Origin: an uncultured Paracoccaceae bacterium
GTDB taxonomy: Bacteria; Pseudomonadota; Alphaproteobacteria; Rhodobacterales; Rhodobacteraceae
Length of the DNA stretch: 64,000 bases
NCBI GenBank assembly: GCA_951812615.1
Contig: CATOSU010000002.1
Span: 1,054,001-1,118,000 of the forward strand
Direction: 5' to 3'
Shown in pieces: positions 44,897-54,987 of this stretch; the stretch's first letter is position 1; every line of letters starts with the position of its first letter. Made by a program: the position numbers and the translations under genes. A model generated the notes under the pieces. That model saw nothing but the letters and a program-made list of their open reading frames with translations. It searched no databases and was not told where the DNA came from.

Positions 44897-46153
44897 ATGC
44901 TGACGGTCGAATGGCTTATTCTCGCTTTGACCTGCCTTCTGTCGGCAACAGGTGCGGTTTTGCTGTCGCGGCGAAGGTCATCTCAGTTCCTTTTGCCCCT
45001 GCCGGAGGTGCCCGGCGATGTCTTGCCCGAAGAACAGCCTCTCGTTCCCAACCCCGGCAGAGCGGATGTCGACATGTTCAGCCGCGCACCCGTCGCCATC
45101 TGGACGACCGACAGCCAAGGCAGGCTGGCCTGGTGTAACGACGCTTACAAATCCCTGTGCCGCTGGCGGGACAGGAACCATATGATGGGCGACGATCCGG
45201 TTTTTCACGTCGGCAAGGCAACCGAACCAAACGATGGTCCGGACCGGGTTGCGCTTTATGCACGGACCTCCTCGGAACCGGAATGGTACGAAATCACCCG
45301 TACACAGCATAAGGGGACCTGTATCTGTTACGCACAAAACGTGACCGCGCTGGTCGGAATAGAGGAGTCTAAAAGAACCTTTTTTCAAACGATGGCCGGA
45401 ACGTTTGCGCAGCTTTCCATTGGACTGGCGATCTTTGACGAACAGCGGCGGCTCAATCTGTTCAACCCTGCCCTTGTTGATCTGTGCGGGTTGCCATTTG
45501 CCTTTCTCAGTTCCCGTCCGGATCTGGCAACGTTCTTCGACCGCCTGAGGGAAACCCAGTCAATGCCGGAACCCAGGGACTATGCTGCATGGCGGTCAGA
45601 AATGTCGGATCTGGCGCGCGCGGCCGAGGAAGGGCGGTATCAGGAAACCTGGACCCTGCCATCCGGGTCCGTCTATCAGGTGACCGGGCGCCCGCACCCG
45701 GGCGGGGCCATCGCCTTTCTGTTCGAGGACATTTCAGCCGAGGTCAGCCTTGCCCGACAATTCCGTACGGAACTGGCCCTGTTCGCGTCGGTTCTGGATT
45801 GCGACGACGAGGCGGTCTGTGTCTTTACTGCCTCGGAAAAGGCGGCATTTGCCAACATTGCCTTTCGGAAGATGTGGGGGATTGCGCCGGATCACGAGGT
45901 GCGTGGCACACCGCTGGCAGATTTCTGTGCCGAATGGAGCAGAGTTTCGTGCCGGGAACTGAACGCAGAAACCATTCACCATATCGCCGCGGCCCCATCT
46001 GAGGGGCTGCTCTGGGAAGACCTTGGTCCTCTGCCGGACGGAGGCAGGGCGCGGCTCACTTCGGTGCGCTTGCCGGGCGGGGGCCTGTTGATCAGGATGA
46101 CGTCAGCGGCCGAAATCGAGCCCCGCGAACAGAAAGGCCTCGCAACTGTCTGA
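44897..46153 (+). CDS. Membrane-anchored PAS-domain protein without a kinase domain
   Basis: The 418-residue protein has one N-terminal helix (about 3-22), then PAS-type segments: APVAIWTTDSQGRLAWCND (PAS start near 56), a second domain near FAQLSIGLAIFDEQRRLNLFNPA and a third near LFASVLDCDDEAVCVFTASEKAAFANIAF. No histidine-kinase, GGDEF or EAL part follows, so it ends as a pure sensor or adaptor. ATG 44897 is preferred to TTG 44879. It is 41 bases upstream of tsaE. A CtrA-type site lies upstream. Confidence 0.75.
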   Translation: MLTVEWLILALTCLLSATGAVLLSRRRSSQFLLPLPEVPGDVLPEEQPLVPNPGRADVDMFSRAPVAIWTTDSQGRLAWCNDAYKSLCRWRDRNHMMGDDPVFHVGKATEPNDGPDRVALYARTSSEPEWYEITRTQHKGTCICYAQNVTALVGIEESKRTFFQTMAGTFAQLSIGLAIFDEQRRLNLFNPALVDLCGLPFAFLSSRPDLATFFDRLRETQSMPEPRDYAAWRSEMSDLARAAEEGRYQETWTLPSGSVYQVTGRPHPGGAIAFLFEDISAEVSLARQFRTELALFASVLDCDDEAVCVFTASEKAAFANIAFRKMWGIAPDHEVRGTPLADFCAEWSRVSCRELNAETIHHIAAAPSEGLLWEDLGPLPDGGRARLTSVRLPGGGLLIRMTSAAEIEPREQKGLATV

Positions 46154-46194
46154 GCCCGGTTGCAGACCGGGTTCGTCGCCGTCATTTTGGCAGC

Positions 46195-46674
46195 ATGACG
46201 CGATTGCAAAAAACACTCGTCAGCGGGTCACCGGAAGAGACGGCTGAACTGGCCCGCCGTGTCGGCGCGCGGCTGACGCCCGGCGACACGGTGTTGCTGA
46301 GCGGCCCCATCGGCGCGGGCAAAACCCATTTTGTCCGCAGCCTGATACATTCGGTTCTGGATTTCCCGGAAGATGTGCCGTCGCCGACCTTCACATTGGT
46401 TCAGACCTACGACACGCCGCACGGTGAAGTATGGCACGCGGATCTGTACCGCGTCGGCAGCGTTGATGAGGTGGTTGAGCTCGGTCTGACCGACGCGTTT
46501 GACACGGGCATTTGCCTCGTTGAATGGCCGGATCGGCTGGGCGACCTGGCCCCCGGCGATGCCCTGTTTATCCACATGGAACCCGGCGCCACTGATCCAG
46601 ACCGGCGCCTGTTTCATATTCGGTCATCCAACCCGAAATGGGCGGAATTTGCCGTGCCAGACACTGATGAATAA
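46195..46674 (+). CDS. tsaE: tRNA threonylcarbamoyladenosine biosynthesis ATPase TsaE
   Basis: The 159-residue protein has the P-loop GPIGAGKTHF (37-46), PSPTFTLVQTY and LVEWPDRLGD, the TsaE/YjeE signature. It drives the TsaBDE complex that makes t6A; tsaD is at 32.6 kb. Eight bases overlap with amgK indicate coupling into a long rightward operon. Confidence 0.95.
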   Translation: MTRLQKTLVSGSPEETAELARRVGARLTPGDTVLLSGPIGAGKTHFVRSLIHSVLDFPEDVPSPTFTLVQTYDTPHGEVWHADLYRVGSVDEVVELGLTDAFDTGICLVEWPDRLGDLAPGDALFIHMEPGATDPDRRLFHIRSSNPKWAEFAVPDTDE

Positions 46675-47668
46675 GGCCCGTCAAACCCCGGAGGCATTCC
46701 TGTCCGGCTCGCAATGGGCCGGGTCCGAGCGTGTTGCCCTTGCCGGTGATGCCTCGGCACGGCGCTATTTTCGTTTGTCCGGCCCGCGGGGCAGCCCGGC
46801 GATCCTGATGGATGCGCCGCGGGATGTCTGCGGGTCGCAGGAGGATTTTTTGCGGATCACCGCGCACCTGAGATCCATCGGTCTGGCTGCACCCGAGGTT
46901 ATCCGGACCGATCTGAACCATGGCTACATATTGATGGAGGACCTTGGCGACGACCTGTTTGCGCAGGTGGCGCCACAGTCTGAAGAGGCCGAAATCAGAC
47001 TCTATTCAATCGCTTGTGATGTGCTCGTCCACCTGCATCGTCCGCCGCCCGCCGGCCTGGAACGGCAAACTCCGGAGGGGTTGGCCAATATGGTCATGAT
47101 TGTGTTTTCCCATTATTGCGCCGGAACGGGACAGACGGTTGACGAAGAGACCGTGGCAGATTTTCACCGGGCGTTCAGACAGGTTCTGTCTGAAGCGCTG
47201 AAAACCGAGCCGGTCCTGGTTCTGCGCGATTTTCATGCCGAAAACCTGATCTGGCGCCCGGAGCAGCACGGGCTTCAACGTGCCGGGTTGCTGGATTTTC
47301 AGGACGCGCTGGCCGGGCATCCGGCTTATGATCTGGTTTCACTGCTGCAGGATGCACGCCGGGATCTGCGGCCAGGGCTGGAGGAAGTAATGATCCGGCG
47401 ATACCTTGCCGCAACAGGGCGGGATCCGGAAGCGTTCAGGTTTGCCTATCACGTCATCGGCGTTCAGCGGCATTTGCGCATTCTGGGTGTCTTTGCGAGG
47501 CTCTGCATGGAGATGGGAAAACATCGGTATCTGGACTTCGTTCCCCGAACCTGGGCGCATCTTAGGTCTTGTCTGGCGCATCCCCGCCTCACGGATCTGT
47601 CGGATATGCTGATGTCGGTTCTGCCAGAACCGGAGCCTGCTATGCTCGAAAGGTTGCGCACCGGATGA
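46667..47668 (+). CDS. amgK: N-acetylmuramate/N-acetylglucosamine kinase (AmgK-like)
   Basis: The 333-residue protein has the aminoglycoside-phosphotransferase fold: DASARRYFRL near the start, ILMEDLGDDL, the catalytic VLRDFHAENLIW and the metal-binding LLDFQDALAGHPAYDL. Followed by a MurU-type gene with ATGA overlap, it matches the anomeric sugar kinase that begins the direct recycling of MurNAc to UDP-MurNAc, which bypasses fosfomycin-sensitive steps. ATG 46667 is within the end of tsaE. Confidence 0.9.
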   Translation: MNKARQTPEAFLSGSQWAGSERVALAGDASARRYFRLSGPRGSPAILMDAPRDVCGSQEDFLRITAHLRSIGLAAPEVIRTDLNHGYILMEDLGDDLFAQVAPQSEEAEIRLYSIACDVLVHLHRPPPAGLERQTPEGLANMVMIVFSHYCAGTGQTVDEETVADFHRAFRQVLSEALKTEPVLVLRDFHAENLIWRPEQHGLQRAGLLDFQDALAGHPAYDLVSLLQDARRDLRPGLEEVMIRRYLAATGRDPEAFRFAYHVIGVQRHLRILGVFARLCMEMGKHRYLDFVPRTWAHLRSCLAHPRLTDLSDMLMSVLPEPEPAMLERLRTG

Positions 47669-48345
47669 ATTTGCCGCTGATGATATTCGCGGCAGGTTTC
47701 GGAACCCGTATGCGCGACCTGACAAAGGACCGGCCCAAGCCGATGTTGAAGGTCGGCGGTGAAACACTGATCGATCGGGCGCTGACGCTGGCAAAGGATG
47801 CGGGCATTGGCCGGATCGTCGTGAACACGCATTATCATTGGGATGTCATTGAGGATCACCTGAGGGGTCGCGACGTGGTTATTTCGCGTGAAACCCCGGA
47901 TATTCTCGACACGGGCGGGGGTTTGCGCATGGCGCTGCCGGTGTTGAACGCCCCGGTCGTGGGCACATTTAACCCCGATGTCATCTGGTCCGGGCCAAAC
48001 CCCCTGACAACCCTGATCCGGCACTGGGATCCCGACAAAATGGACGCGCTGTTGGCCTGCGTGCCACTGGACCGAACGATCGGCCGCGACGGCGAAGGCG
48101 ATTTCGGGCTGCACCCGGATGGCAGAATTTCGCGCAACGGGACGTTTGTCTACGGCGGCGCGCAGATCATCAAAACCAAATGGGTGGAGCAGGTTCGGGA
48201 AGAGGTGTTTTCCCTGAATATCGTTTGGGATCAGATTCAGCGTGAAAACAGGCTCTATGCAGTGGAATATCCCGGACGTTGGTGCGACGTCGGAACACCC
48301 GAGGGGCTGAAGCTGGCAAACCGTCTGGTGGCCGAAAATGTTTGA
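47665..48345 (+). CDS. murU: N-acetylmuramate alpha-1-phosphate uridylyltransferase (MurU-like)
   Basis: The 226-residue nucleotidyltransferase has the N-terminal FAAGFGTRM signature loop (8-16), RPKPMLKVGG, NTHYH and DTGGGL, and a FNPDVIW metal segment. Paired with amgK it makes UDP-MurNAc from MurNAc-1-phosphate. Its ATG overlaps the amgK stop and its end overlaps addB by eight bases. Confidence 0.9.
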   Translation: MNLPLMIFAAGFGTRMRDLTKDRPKPMLKVGGETLIDRALTLAKDAGIGRIVVNTHYHWDVIEDHLRGRDVVISRETPDILDTGGGLRMALPVLNAPVVGTFNPDVIWSGPNPLTTLIRHWDPDKMDALLACVPLDRTIGRDGEGDFGLHPDGRISRNGTFVYGGAQIIKTKWVEQVREEVFSLNIVWDQIQRENRLYAVEYPGRWCDVGTPEGLKLANRLVAENV

Positions 48346-51253
48346 CCCGTATGACCGGCCCCGGGTTTTTGCCTTGCCGCCCGGGGTCGATTTTCCGCGT
48401 GCACTGACGGACGGAATTCGGGCGCGCATGGATGGTTCTGCGCCCGAATCGATGGCCGCCGTGCACCTGATCGTCAACACGCGCCGCATGGCCCGTCGCG
48501 TGAAGGCGTTGTTCGCGGAAGGCCCTGCGCAATTGTTGCCGAAGATCCTGACGCTTTCCGATCTCGCGCTGTTGCCCGGGTCACCTGCACCTGAAAGAAC
48601 CGGAAGGCCGCTGTCGCGGCGCCTGGCCCTGGCCCGCCTGATTTCTGATCTGATCGAAAAACAGCCGGATTTGGCCGGTACAGAGTCTGTTTTTGATCTG
48701 GCCGACAGTCTGGCTTCGCTGATCGACGAGATGCATGGCGAGGGTGTTGATGCATCGCAGATCGCGGCGCTGGATGTTACGGATCAGTCAGGGCACTGGG
48801 CCCGGGCACAGCAGTTCATCGCCATTGCGGACACCTATCTGCGGTCCGTGGAATCCGAGCCGGATGGCGAGGCCGCGCAAAGGGCGCTCGTCGTAGCGAT
48901 GGCAAACCGATGGAAGGCGGATCCCCCGACCTGCCCGATCATCCTGGCGGGCTCCACCGGGTCTCGCGGCACGACGTCCTTGCTGATGCAGGCGATATCG
49001 CTGCTGCCGAATGGCGCGGTCGTCCTGCCCGGTTTCGATTTCGATGCCCCGGCCGCGATGTGGGATCAGCTCGGCGATGCCCTGACCGGCGAAGATCACC
49101 CACAGTATCGGTTTGTCAAACTGACGCGCCAGCTTGGCATTTCGCCCGCATCGATCGAACGCTGGAGCAGTGTTCCGGCTCCGTCCCCTGAAAGAACGCG
49201 GCTGGTCTCTCTTGCGCTGCGTCCCGCGCCGTTCACCGATGCCTGGCTGGACGAAGGTCCGGGATTGCCCGGTATCCCGGATGCGATGCGCAAAGTTGCT
49301 TTGGTAGAGTCAAAAACGACACGGGAAGAGGCCCTTTCCATCGCGTTGTGTCTGCGGTCCGCGGCGGCGAACGGGAAAGTTGCGGCCCTGATTACACCCG
49401 ACCGGATGTTGACCAGACAGGTCAGCGCCGCGCTGGACCGTTGGGACATCATTGCCGATGACAGCGCGGGTTTGCCGCTGCACCTGTCGCCGCCCGGTCG
49501 GCTGGTCCGGCAGGTTGCCGAATTGTTTACCGGCCCTGTCCGCAGCGATACTGTTATCGCGTTGCTGAAACATCCTCTGACACATTCCGATGCCGATCGC
49601 GGCGAGCATCTGAGGCAAACACGTGAGCTGGAACTGTTTCTGCGTCGGCAAGGCCCCCCGCATCCGGGTCCCGAAGATCTGCGCGTTTTCGGCGCCGACA
49701 AAACAGACACTAAATGGACCGATTGGGTGACACGGACGGTTCTGCCGTCGGATCAGTCAACGCATTCCGATCTGAACAGCTGGACCAAAAGGCTGGTTTC
49801 AACCGCCGAGGCCATCGCCGCCGGGACAGACGAGGCAGGCTGCGGCGGCCTTTGGCAGCAAAGTGCCGGGAGAAGCCTGCGGGAAGCTTTAGACGAACTG
49901 ACGGATGCCGACCCGTCGGGCGATCAGTTTGCGGCCCGGGACTTTACCGGGATACTCGACAATCTGCTTCGGCGCGACGTGGTTCGGGACCGGGACACAG
50001 CCGAAGGTGATATCATGATCTGGGGCACGCTGGAAGCGCGGGTTCAGGGTGCGGATCTGGTAATTCTGGGCGGGCTGAACGACGGGTCGTGGCCGGAATC
50101 GCCCGCCCCTGACCCATGGCTGAACCGAGTGATGCGGGACCGGGCCGGTCTGTTGCTGCCGGATCGCCGGATCGGGCTGTCGGCGCATGACTGGCAGCAG
50201 GCCATAAACGCGCCAGAAGTTCTTCTAACACGGTCTAAGCGATCGGATGATGCCGAAACGGTGCCGTCACGGTGGCTGAACCGGTTGGTGAACCTGCTGT
50301 CAGGTCTGCCCGAAGCCGGCGGCGATCAGGCGCTGAGCGATATGCAGCAGCGCGGCGAGAAATGGCTGGCCTGGGCGCGGGCGCTGGACAAAGCAGAGAG
50401 GACCGCACCGGCACCGCGGCCTTCGCCCCGGCCGCCGGTTCCTGCGCGTCCTTCCCATCTGTCAGTCACCGAAATCAAGCGTCTGATCCGGGATCCGTAT
50501 GCGGTTTATGCCCGTCACGTTTTACGACTGCGCCCGTTGGACGCGCTGATCAAAACACCGGATGCGCTGCTGCGTGGCACCGTGTTCCACGATGTTCTGG
50601 AACATTTCATACGGACGGAACAGGATCTCACCGTTCCTGCCTTGCTGGATACAGCGAAAGCCCGGATCGAGGATGCCGTCAGCTGGCCGGTTGCGCGCAG
50701 CCTGTGGCTTGCGCGGCTGGGGGGCATCGCCGAATGGTTTGTCGAGGGAGAGAAGGCGCGTCGGCAGGTCGCCGAGCCCGTTGCGATCGAGGCGCGGCTT
50801 TCGGCGGTATCGTTGGATCCTGCCTTTACTCTGACCGGGATCGCCGACCGCATCGACAGGGACCATTCGGGCCGTTACCGGATCATTGATTACAAAACCG
50901 GAAAACCGCCGAGCGAAAAAGAACAGTTGCATTTTGACAAGCAGTTGTTGCTTGAAACCGCTGTCATCGAAGCCTTTGGCGCGGAAGGTGTGCCGCCCGG
51001 CCCGGTCATCGACGCGCGGTTCATCGGGCTGGGCCGAACCCCAGTGGAAGAGACCGCCCCCATCGAGGATCATCCGCCTGCACAGGTCTGGACTGATTTG
51101 ATGACGCTGGTTGCAGCCTATTCATCACCCGATCAGGGCTTCACATCCCGGCGTGCGATGAAAAAAGAAGCCGAAGCCGGCGATTATGATCAACTGGCCC
51201 GGTTCGGCGAGTGGGACCACAGCACCGATCCGACCGGGATTGCGTTGAAATGA
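48338..51253 (+). CDS. addB: Double-strand break repair protein AddB
   Basis: The 971-residue protein matches alphaproteobacterial AddB in length. It lacks a usable Walker A in the N-terminal inactivated helicase part and has a C-terminal RecB-type nuclease with GIADRIDRD (about 834-842) and IDYKTGKPP (about 849-857). It partners AddA in resecting DNA ends for RecA. Four bases overlap with addA. Confidence 0.93.
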   Translation: MFDPYDRPRVFALPPGVDFPRALTDGIRARMDGSAPESMAAVHLIVNTRRMARRVKALFAEGPAQLLPKILTLSDLALLPGSPAPERTGRPLSRRLALARLISDLIEKQPDLAGTESVFDLADSLASLIDEMHGEGVDASQIAALDVTDQSGHWARAQQFIAIADTYLRSVESEPDGEAAQRALVVAMANRWKADPPTCPIILAGSTGSRGTTSLLMQAISLLPNGAVVLPGFDFDAPAAMWDQLGDALTGEDHPQYRFVKLTRQLGISPASIERWSSVPAPSPERTRLVSLALRPAPFTDAWLDEGPGLPGIPDAMRKVALVESKTTREEALSIALCLRSAAANGKVAALITPDRMLTRQVSAALDRWDIIADDSAGLPLHLSPPGRLVRQVAELFTGPVRSDTVIALLKHPLTHSDADRGEHLRQTRELELFLRRQGPPHPGPEDLRVFGADKTDTKWTDWVTRTVLPSDQSTHSDLNSWTKRLVSTAEAIAAGTDEAGCGGLWQQSAGRSLREALDELTDADPSGDQFAARDFTGILDNLLRRDVVRDRDTAEGDIMIWGTLEARVQGADLVILGGLNDGSWPESPAPDPWLNRVMRDRAGLLLPDRRIGLSAHDWQQAINAPEVLLTRSKRSDDAETVPSRWLNRLVNLLSGLPEAGGDQALSDMQQRGEKWLAWARALDKAERTAPAPRPSPRPPVPARPSHLSVTEIKRLIRDPYAVYARHVLRLRPLDALIKTPDALLRGTVFHDVLEHFIRTEQDLTVPALLDTAKARIEDAVSWPVARSLWLARLGGIAEWFVEGEKARRQVAEPVAIEARLSAVSLDPAFTLTGIADRIDRDHSGRYRIIDYKTGKPPSEKEQLHFDKQLLLETAVIEAFGAEGVPPGPVIDARFIGLGRTPVEETAPIEDHPPAQVWTDLMTLVAAYSSPDQGFTSRRAMKKEAEAGDYDQLARFGEWDHSTDPTGIALK

Positions 51254-54200
51254 GCGTGAACGAAGCCTCAGAACGCCAGATTCAGGCGGCCCGCCCGGAT
51301 ATGAGCACGTGGCTGGCGGCGAATGCAGGTTCGGGCAAGACCAGAGTGCTGACCGACCGGGTGGCCCGGTTGCTGCTGGACGGAACGGACCCGCAAAAGA
51401 TCCTGTGCCTGACCTATACCAAGGCTGCGGCCGGCGAGATGCAGAACCGGTTGTTTCAGCGGCTGGGTCAATGGGCCATGCTGGCCGACGCACCGTTGTC
51501 CCGCGCGCTGGCGGGACTTGGCGTGACAAATGCAGTCTCCCCTCAGCAGCTTCGGCGGGCGCGAACCCTGTTTGCCCGGGCCATCGAAACGCCTGGCGGC
51601 CTGAAAATTCAGACTATTCACTCATTCTGTGCATCGCTATTGCGGCGGTTTCCACTGGAAGCTGGGGTAAGCCCGGCGTTCAGAGAAATGGACGACCGGG
51701 CCGCAGCACTGATGACCGATGACGTCCTGAATGACATCGCCGAGGGGCCGGACCGGCACGTGCTGGACGACCTGTGCCGCTTTGTAGACGATCAGAGTCT
51801 GATCAGGCTGGTGAACGATGTCATTTCCCGTCGTGCCGCGTTTTCGCCGCCAACCTCCATTGGACAACTGAAGACGCGGCTGAACCTGCGGCCGGAGACC
51901 ACGCGGCAGGAGATTGAGGACCGGGTTTTCCTTGGAAACGAGGCGTCATTGTTCGAGGCGCTTGTCCCGGTGCTTGCAGCTCACAGTAAAACCGATGCCA
52001 GGGCGGCAACAAAGCTGGGCACGGTCAAGTCGTTTGGCTGGATTGATCTGCCGGTTCTGGAGGGTTTGTTTCTGTTCGGTCCCGGTGCAAAAACACCTTA
52101 TTTGGCTAAAATAGACTCGTTTCCAACCAAGGCCTGCAGGGCGGCACTGGGCCCCGAACTGATGCCGTTGCAGGATTTGATGCGTCGCGTCGAACTGGCG
52201 CGATCAGATCGGCTGGCGTTGCTGAACGCGGAAAAGACTGCCTGTCTGCACAGGTTTGCGCAGGTGTTGCTGGCCGAGTTGAGCCAACGGAAACAAGCGC
52301 GGGGCTGGCTGGATTTCGATGACCTGATTCAAAAATCACGGCAACTGCTGGCGACCCCCGAAGTTGCGGACTGGGTTTTGTATCGTCTGGACGGTGGGAT
52401 TGACCACATCCTCGTAGACGAAGCACAGGACACCAGCCCGGACCAGTGGGACGTGATCGAGAGACTTGCGAAGGAGTTTACCTCCGGCATCGGCGCGCGT
52501 GCGGATACACAACGCACTCTGTTTGTTGTCGGAGACAAGAAGCAATCAATTTATTCGTTTCAGGGTGCCGATCCGGGTGAATTCGACAGGATGCAGGCAG
52601 AGTTTGGGTCCCGTTTTCGCAACATAGGGTCTGATCTACAGGATCTTTCGCTGGAATTCAGCTTTCGGTCATCAGATGCCATTCTCCGCCTTGTCGATCT
52701 GGTTTTCGAAGCAAAGGGGGCGTCGGGCTTTGACCGCGACGGACGGCATCGCGCGTTCAAGGCGGATCTGCCGGGACGCGTTGATCTGTGGCCGGTCATT
52801 GCTGAAACCAAGGCCGAAGAGGATGGTCACTGGGCCGACCCGGTTGACCGGCCCGGACCCCGGCATCATTCCGTTTTGCTGGCTGAACAGATCGCCGATC
52901 AGATCCGCGACATGCTGGAAAGTGACCAGACGATACCGGTCGATGGCGCTAGCGTGGGTTCATACGCCAAGCGGCGGATCCATCCGGGCGATATCCTGAT
53001 ACTGTTGCAGCGGCGTTCGGACTTGTTTTCCGAAATTATCAGAGCCTGCAAGGCCAGAAACCTACCTGTTGCCGGTGCAGACCGGTTACGTGTCGGCGCG
53101 GAACTGGCGGTCAAGGATCTGGCCTCGCTCCTGCGGTTTCTGGCCACGCCCGAAGACAGTCTGTCGCTGGCCGAGGCGCTGAAATCGCCCTTGTTTGGAT
53201 GGGATGAACAGGCCCTGTTCGATCTGGCGCATCGCCGGACCGAACCCTTTTTGTGGCAGGCGCTGAGAAATCGACAGGCCGAGTATCCGGAAACAATGCA
53301 GATGTTGCATGATCTGCGAACGCAATCGGATTTCCTGCGCCCCTATGATCTGATCGAGCGGATTCTGACCCGCCATCGTGGCCGCCAGAACCTGTTGGCG
53401 CGGCTTGGCGCAGAGGCCGAAGACGGAATCAATGCCCTGTTGTCTCAGGCTTTGGCCTATGAGCAGAACGAGGTGCCCAGCCTGACCGGTTTCATAGTCT
53501 GGATGGAAACCGACGATCTGGAAATCAAACGCCAGAGCGACAACTCCGGCAATCTGATCCGGGTCATAACCGTGCATGGTGCCAAGGGGCTTGAGGCGCC
53601 GATTGTCATTCTGCCAGATACGGCCGTCCGGCGCCCTCCGACGGGATCGGACATCATGCTGGCTGACGGGATTCCGTTCTGGAAACCGTCCAAGGGCGAA
53701 ATGCCGGATGCCTTGAAGGAAGCCGCCGAGGAAAAGCTGCGAAAGGAAATGAACGAGCGCGACAGGTTGCTTTACGTTGCGCTGACGCGGGCGGAAAAAT
53801 GGCTGATCATCGCTGCCGGGGGCAAAACCGGAACCCCGGGCGACAGTTGGTACGCGGATGTGGAAGACGCGTTAATCCGGGCCGGGGCCGGGCAGATGGA
53901 AATGCCCGGCGGAAACGGATTGCGGCTGAGCCATGGCGATTGGGCGGGCTGCCCGTTGATCGAATCTGGTGTGCCGGAAACAGAGATCATGGAACTGCCC
54001 GAGGTTTTTCGCACCCCGCACACGCCGCGCGCCCGGCAGACGCCAACGGTCAGCCCCTCGGATCTGGGCGGCGCCAAGGCGCTGCCCGGGGAGCAGGGGC
54101 TGGACACGGAGGCGGCAAAAAAGCGGGGAACACAGATTCACTCTCTGTTGGAACACCTGCCGGCCGTTGATCCGAAAGACCGCGCCAAAACCACCCGGAA

Positions 54201-54621
54201 CCTGCTGCCGCCGGACGCGACTGGTGACATCGCGAACGAAGCGCTGGCCGTTCTCGGTAAAGCGGAGCTCGGGTTTCTGTTCGAAGCGAACACATTGTCC
54301 GAGGTTTCGGTTACCGCCGCGTTCGGCGAGAATCGCCTTATGGGAACCATTGACCGGTTGATCGTCGGACCGAACAAGGTGCTGGCCGTCGATTTCAAAT
54401 CAAACGCCGTTGTTCCGGACAGTCCGGAAGCCTGCCCGGAAGGTGTATTGCGGCAGCTCGGGGCTTATGCGGTTGCGTTGAAACAGGTTTATCCGGACCG
54501 CGAAATCGAAACCGCGATCGTATGGACCAGAACCGCCGAAATCATGTACCTGCCACACGATATTGTGACGGCTGCCTTGTCGCGCACAGGATGGGTTGAC
54601 GCCGCGCAGGACCATTCCTAG
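51250..54621 (+). CDS. addA: Double-strand break repair helicase-nuclease AddA
   Basis: The 1123-residue UvrD-type helicase has Walker A NAGSGKTRVL (about 25-34), CLTYTKAAAGEM, Walker B VDEAQDTSPDQW, VVGDKKQSIYSFQGAD, VHGAKGLEAPIV and VALTRAEKW, followed by a nuclease with GTIDRLI and VDFKSN near 1034-1050. With AddB it unwinds and degrades broken DNA ends. ATG 51250 overlaps the addB stop. Confidence 0.95.
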   Translation: MSVNEASERQIQAARPDMSTWLAANAGSGKTRVLTDRVARLLLDGTDPQKILCLTYTKAAAGEMQNRLFQRLGQWAMLADAPLSRALAGLGVTNAVSPQQLRRARTLFARAIETPGGLKIQTIHSFCASLLRRFPLEAGVSPAFREMDDRAAALMTDDVLNDIAEGPDRHVLDDLCRFVDDQSLIRLVNDVISRRAAFSPPTSIGQLKTRLNLRPETTRQEIEDRVFLGNEASLFEALVPVLAAHSKTDARAATKLGTVKSFGWIDLPVLEGLFLFGPGAKTPYLAKIDSFPTKACRAALGPELMPLQDLMRRVELARSDRLALLNAEKTACLHRFAQVLLAELSQRKQARGWLDFDDLIQKSRQLLATPEVADWVLYRLDGGIDHILVDEAQDTSPDQWDVIERLAKEFTSGIGARADTQRTLFVVGDKKQSIYSFQGADPGEFDRMQAEFGSRFRNIGSDLQDLSLEFSFRSSDAILRLVDLVFEAKGASGFDRDGRHRAFKADLPGRVDLWPVIAETKAEEDGHWADPVDRPGPRHHSVLLAEQIADQIRDMLESDQTIPVDGASVGSYAKRRIHPGDILILLQRRSDLFSEIIRACKARNLPVAGADRLRVGAELAVKDLASLLRFLATPEDSLSLAEALKSPLFGWDEQALFDLAHRRTEPFLWQALRNRQAEYPETMQMLHDLRTQSDFLRPYDLIERILTRHRGRQNLLARLGAEAEDGINALLSQALAYEQNEVPSLTGFIVWMETDDLEIKRQSDNSGNLIRVITVHGAKGLEAPIVILPDTAVRRPPTGSDIMLADGIPFWKPSKGEMPDALKEAAEEKLRKEMNERDRLLYVALTRAEKWLIIAAGGKTGTPGDSWYADVEDALIRAGAGQMEMPGGNGLRLSHGDWAGCPLIESGVPETEIMELPEVFRTPHTPRARQTPTVSPSDLGGAKALPGEQGLDTEAAKKRGTQIHSLLEHLPAVDPKDRAKTTRNLLPPDATGDIANEALAVLGKAELGFLFEANTLSEVSVTAAFGENRLMGTIDRLIVGPNKVLAVDFKSNAVVPDSPEACPEGVLRQLGAYAVALKQVYPDREIETAIVWTRTAEIMYLPHDIVTAALSRTGWVDAAQDHS

Positions 54622-54657
54622 GTTCAAGCCCCAAACCTTCGCCTCAGGAGAGACCAG

Positions 54658-54978
54658 ATGTCCACCGTAGCCGTGACCGACGAAACCTTTGATGCCGAAG
54701 TCCGCAATTCCGACGTGCCTGTCGTCGTGGATTTCTGGGCGGAATGGTGTGGCCCCTGTAAACAGATCGGGCCGGCTCTGGAGGAGCTTTCGACCGAATA
54801 CGAAGGCAAAATCAAGGTTGCCAAGGTGGATGTGGACACAAATCCCAACGCTGCGGCCAGTCTGGGTGTTCGCGGAATTCCAGCGCTGTTCATTTTCAAG
54901 GACGGCGAAGTTGTGTCGAACCGCGCCGGCGCCGCGCCCAAGGCCGCGCTGCAAAGCTGGATCGATGATTCGATCTGA
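54658..54978 (+). CDS. trxA: Thioredoxin
   Basis: A standard 106-residue thioredoxin with [11 protein letters not shown] (active-site Cys31 and Cys34), KVDVDTNP and the cis-proline in RGIPALFIF. It is a general cytoplasmic disulfide reductant. AGGAGAG precedes ATG 54658. It follows addA by 36 bases and faces the capsule-type gene with a nine-base gap. Confidence 0.96.
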   Translation: MSTVAVTDETFDAEVRNSDVPVVVDFWAEWCGPCKQIGPALEELSTEYEGKIKVAKVDVDTNPNAAASLGVRGIPALFIFKDGEVVSNRAGAAPKAALQSWIDDSI

Positions 54979-54987
54979 GCGACGGCG

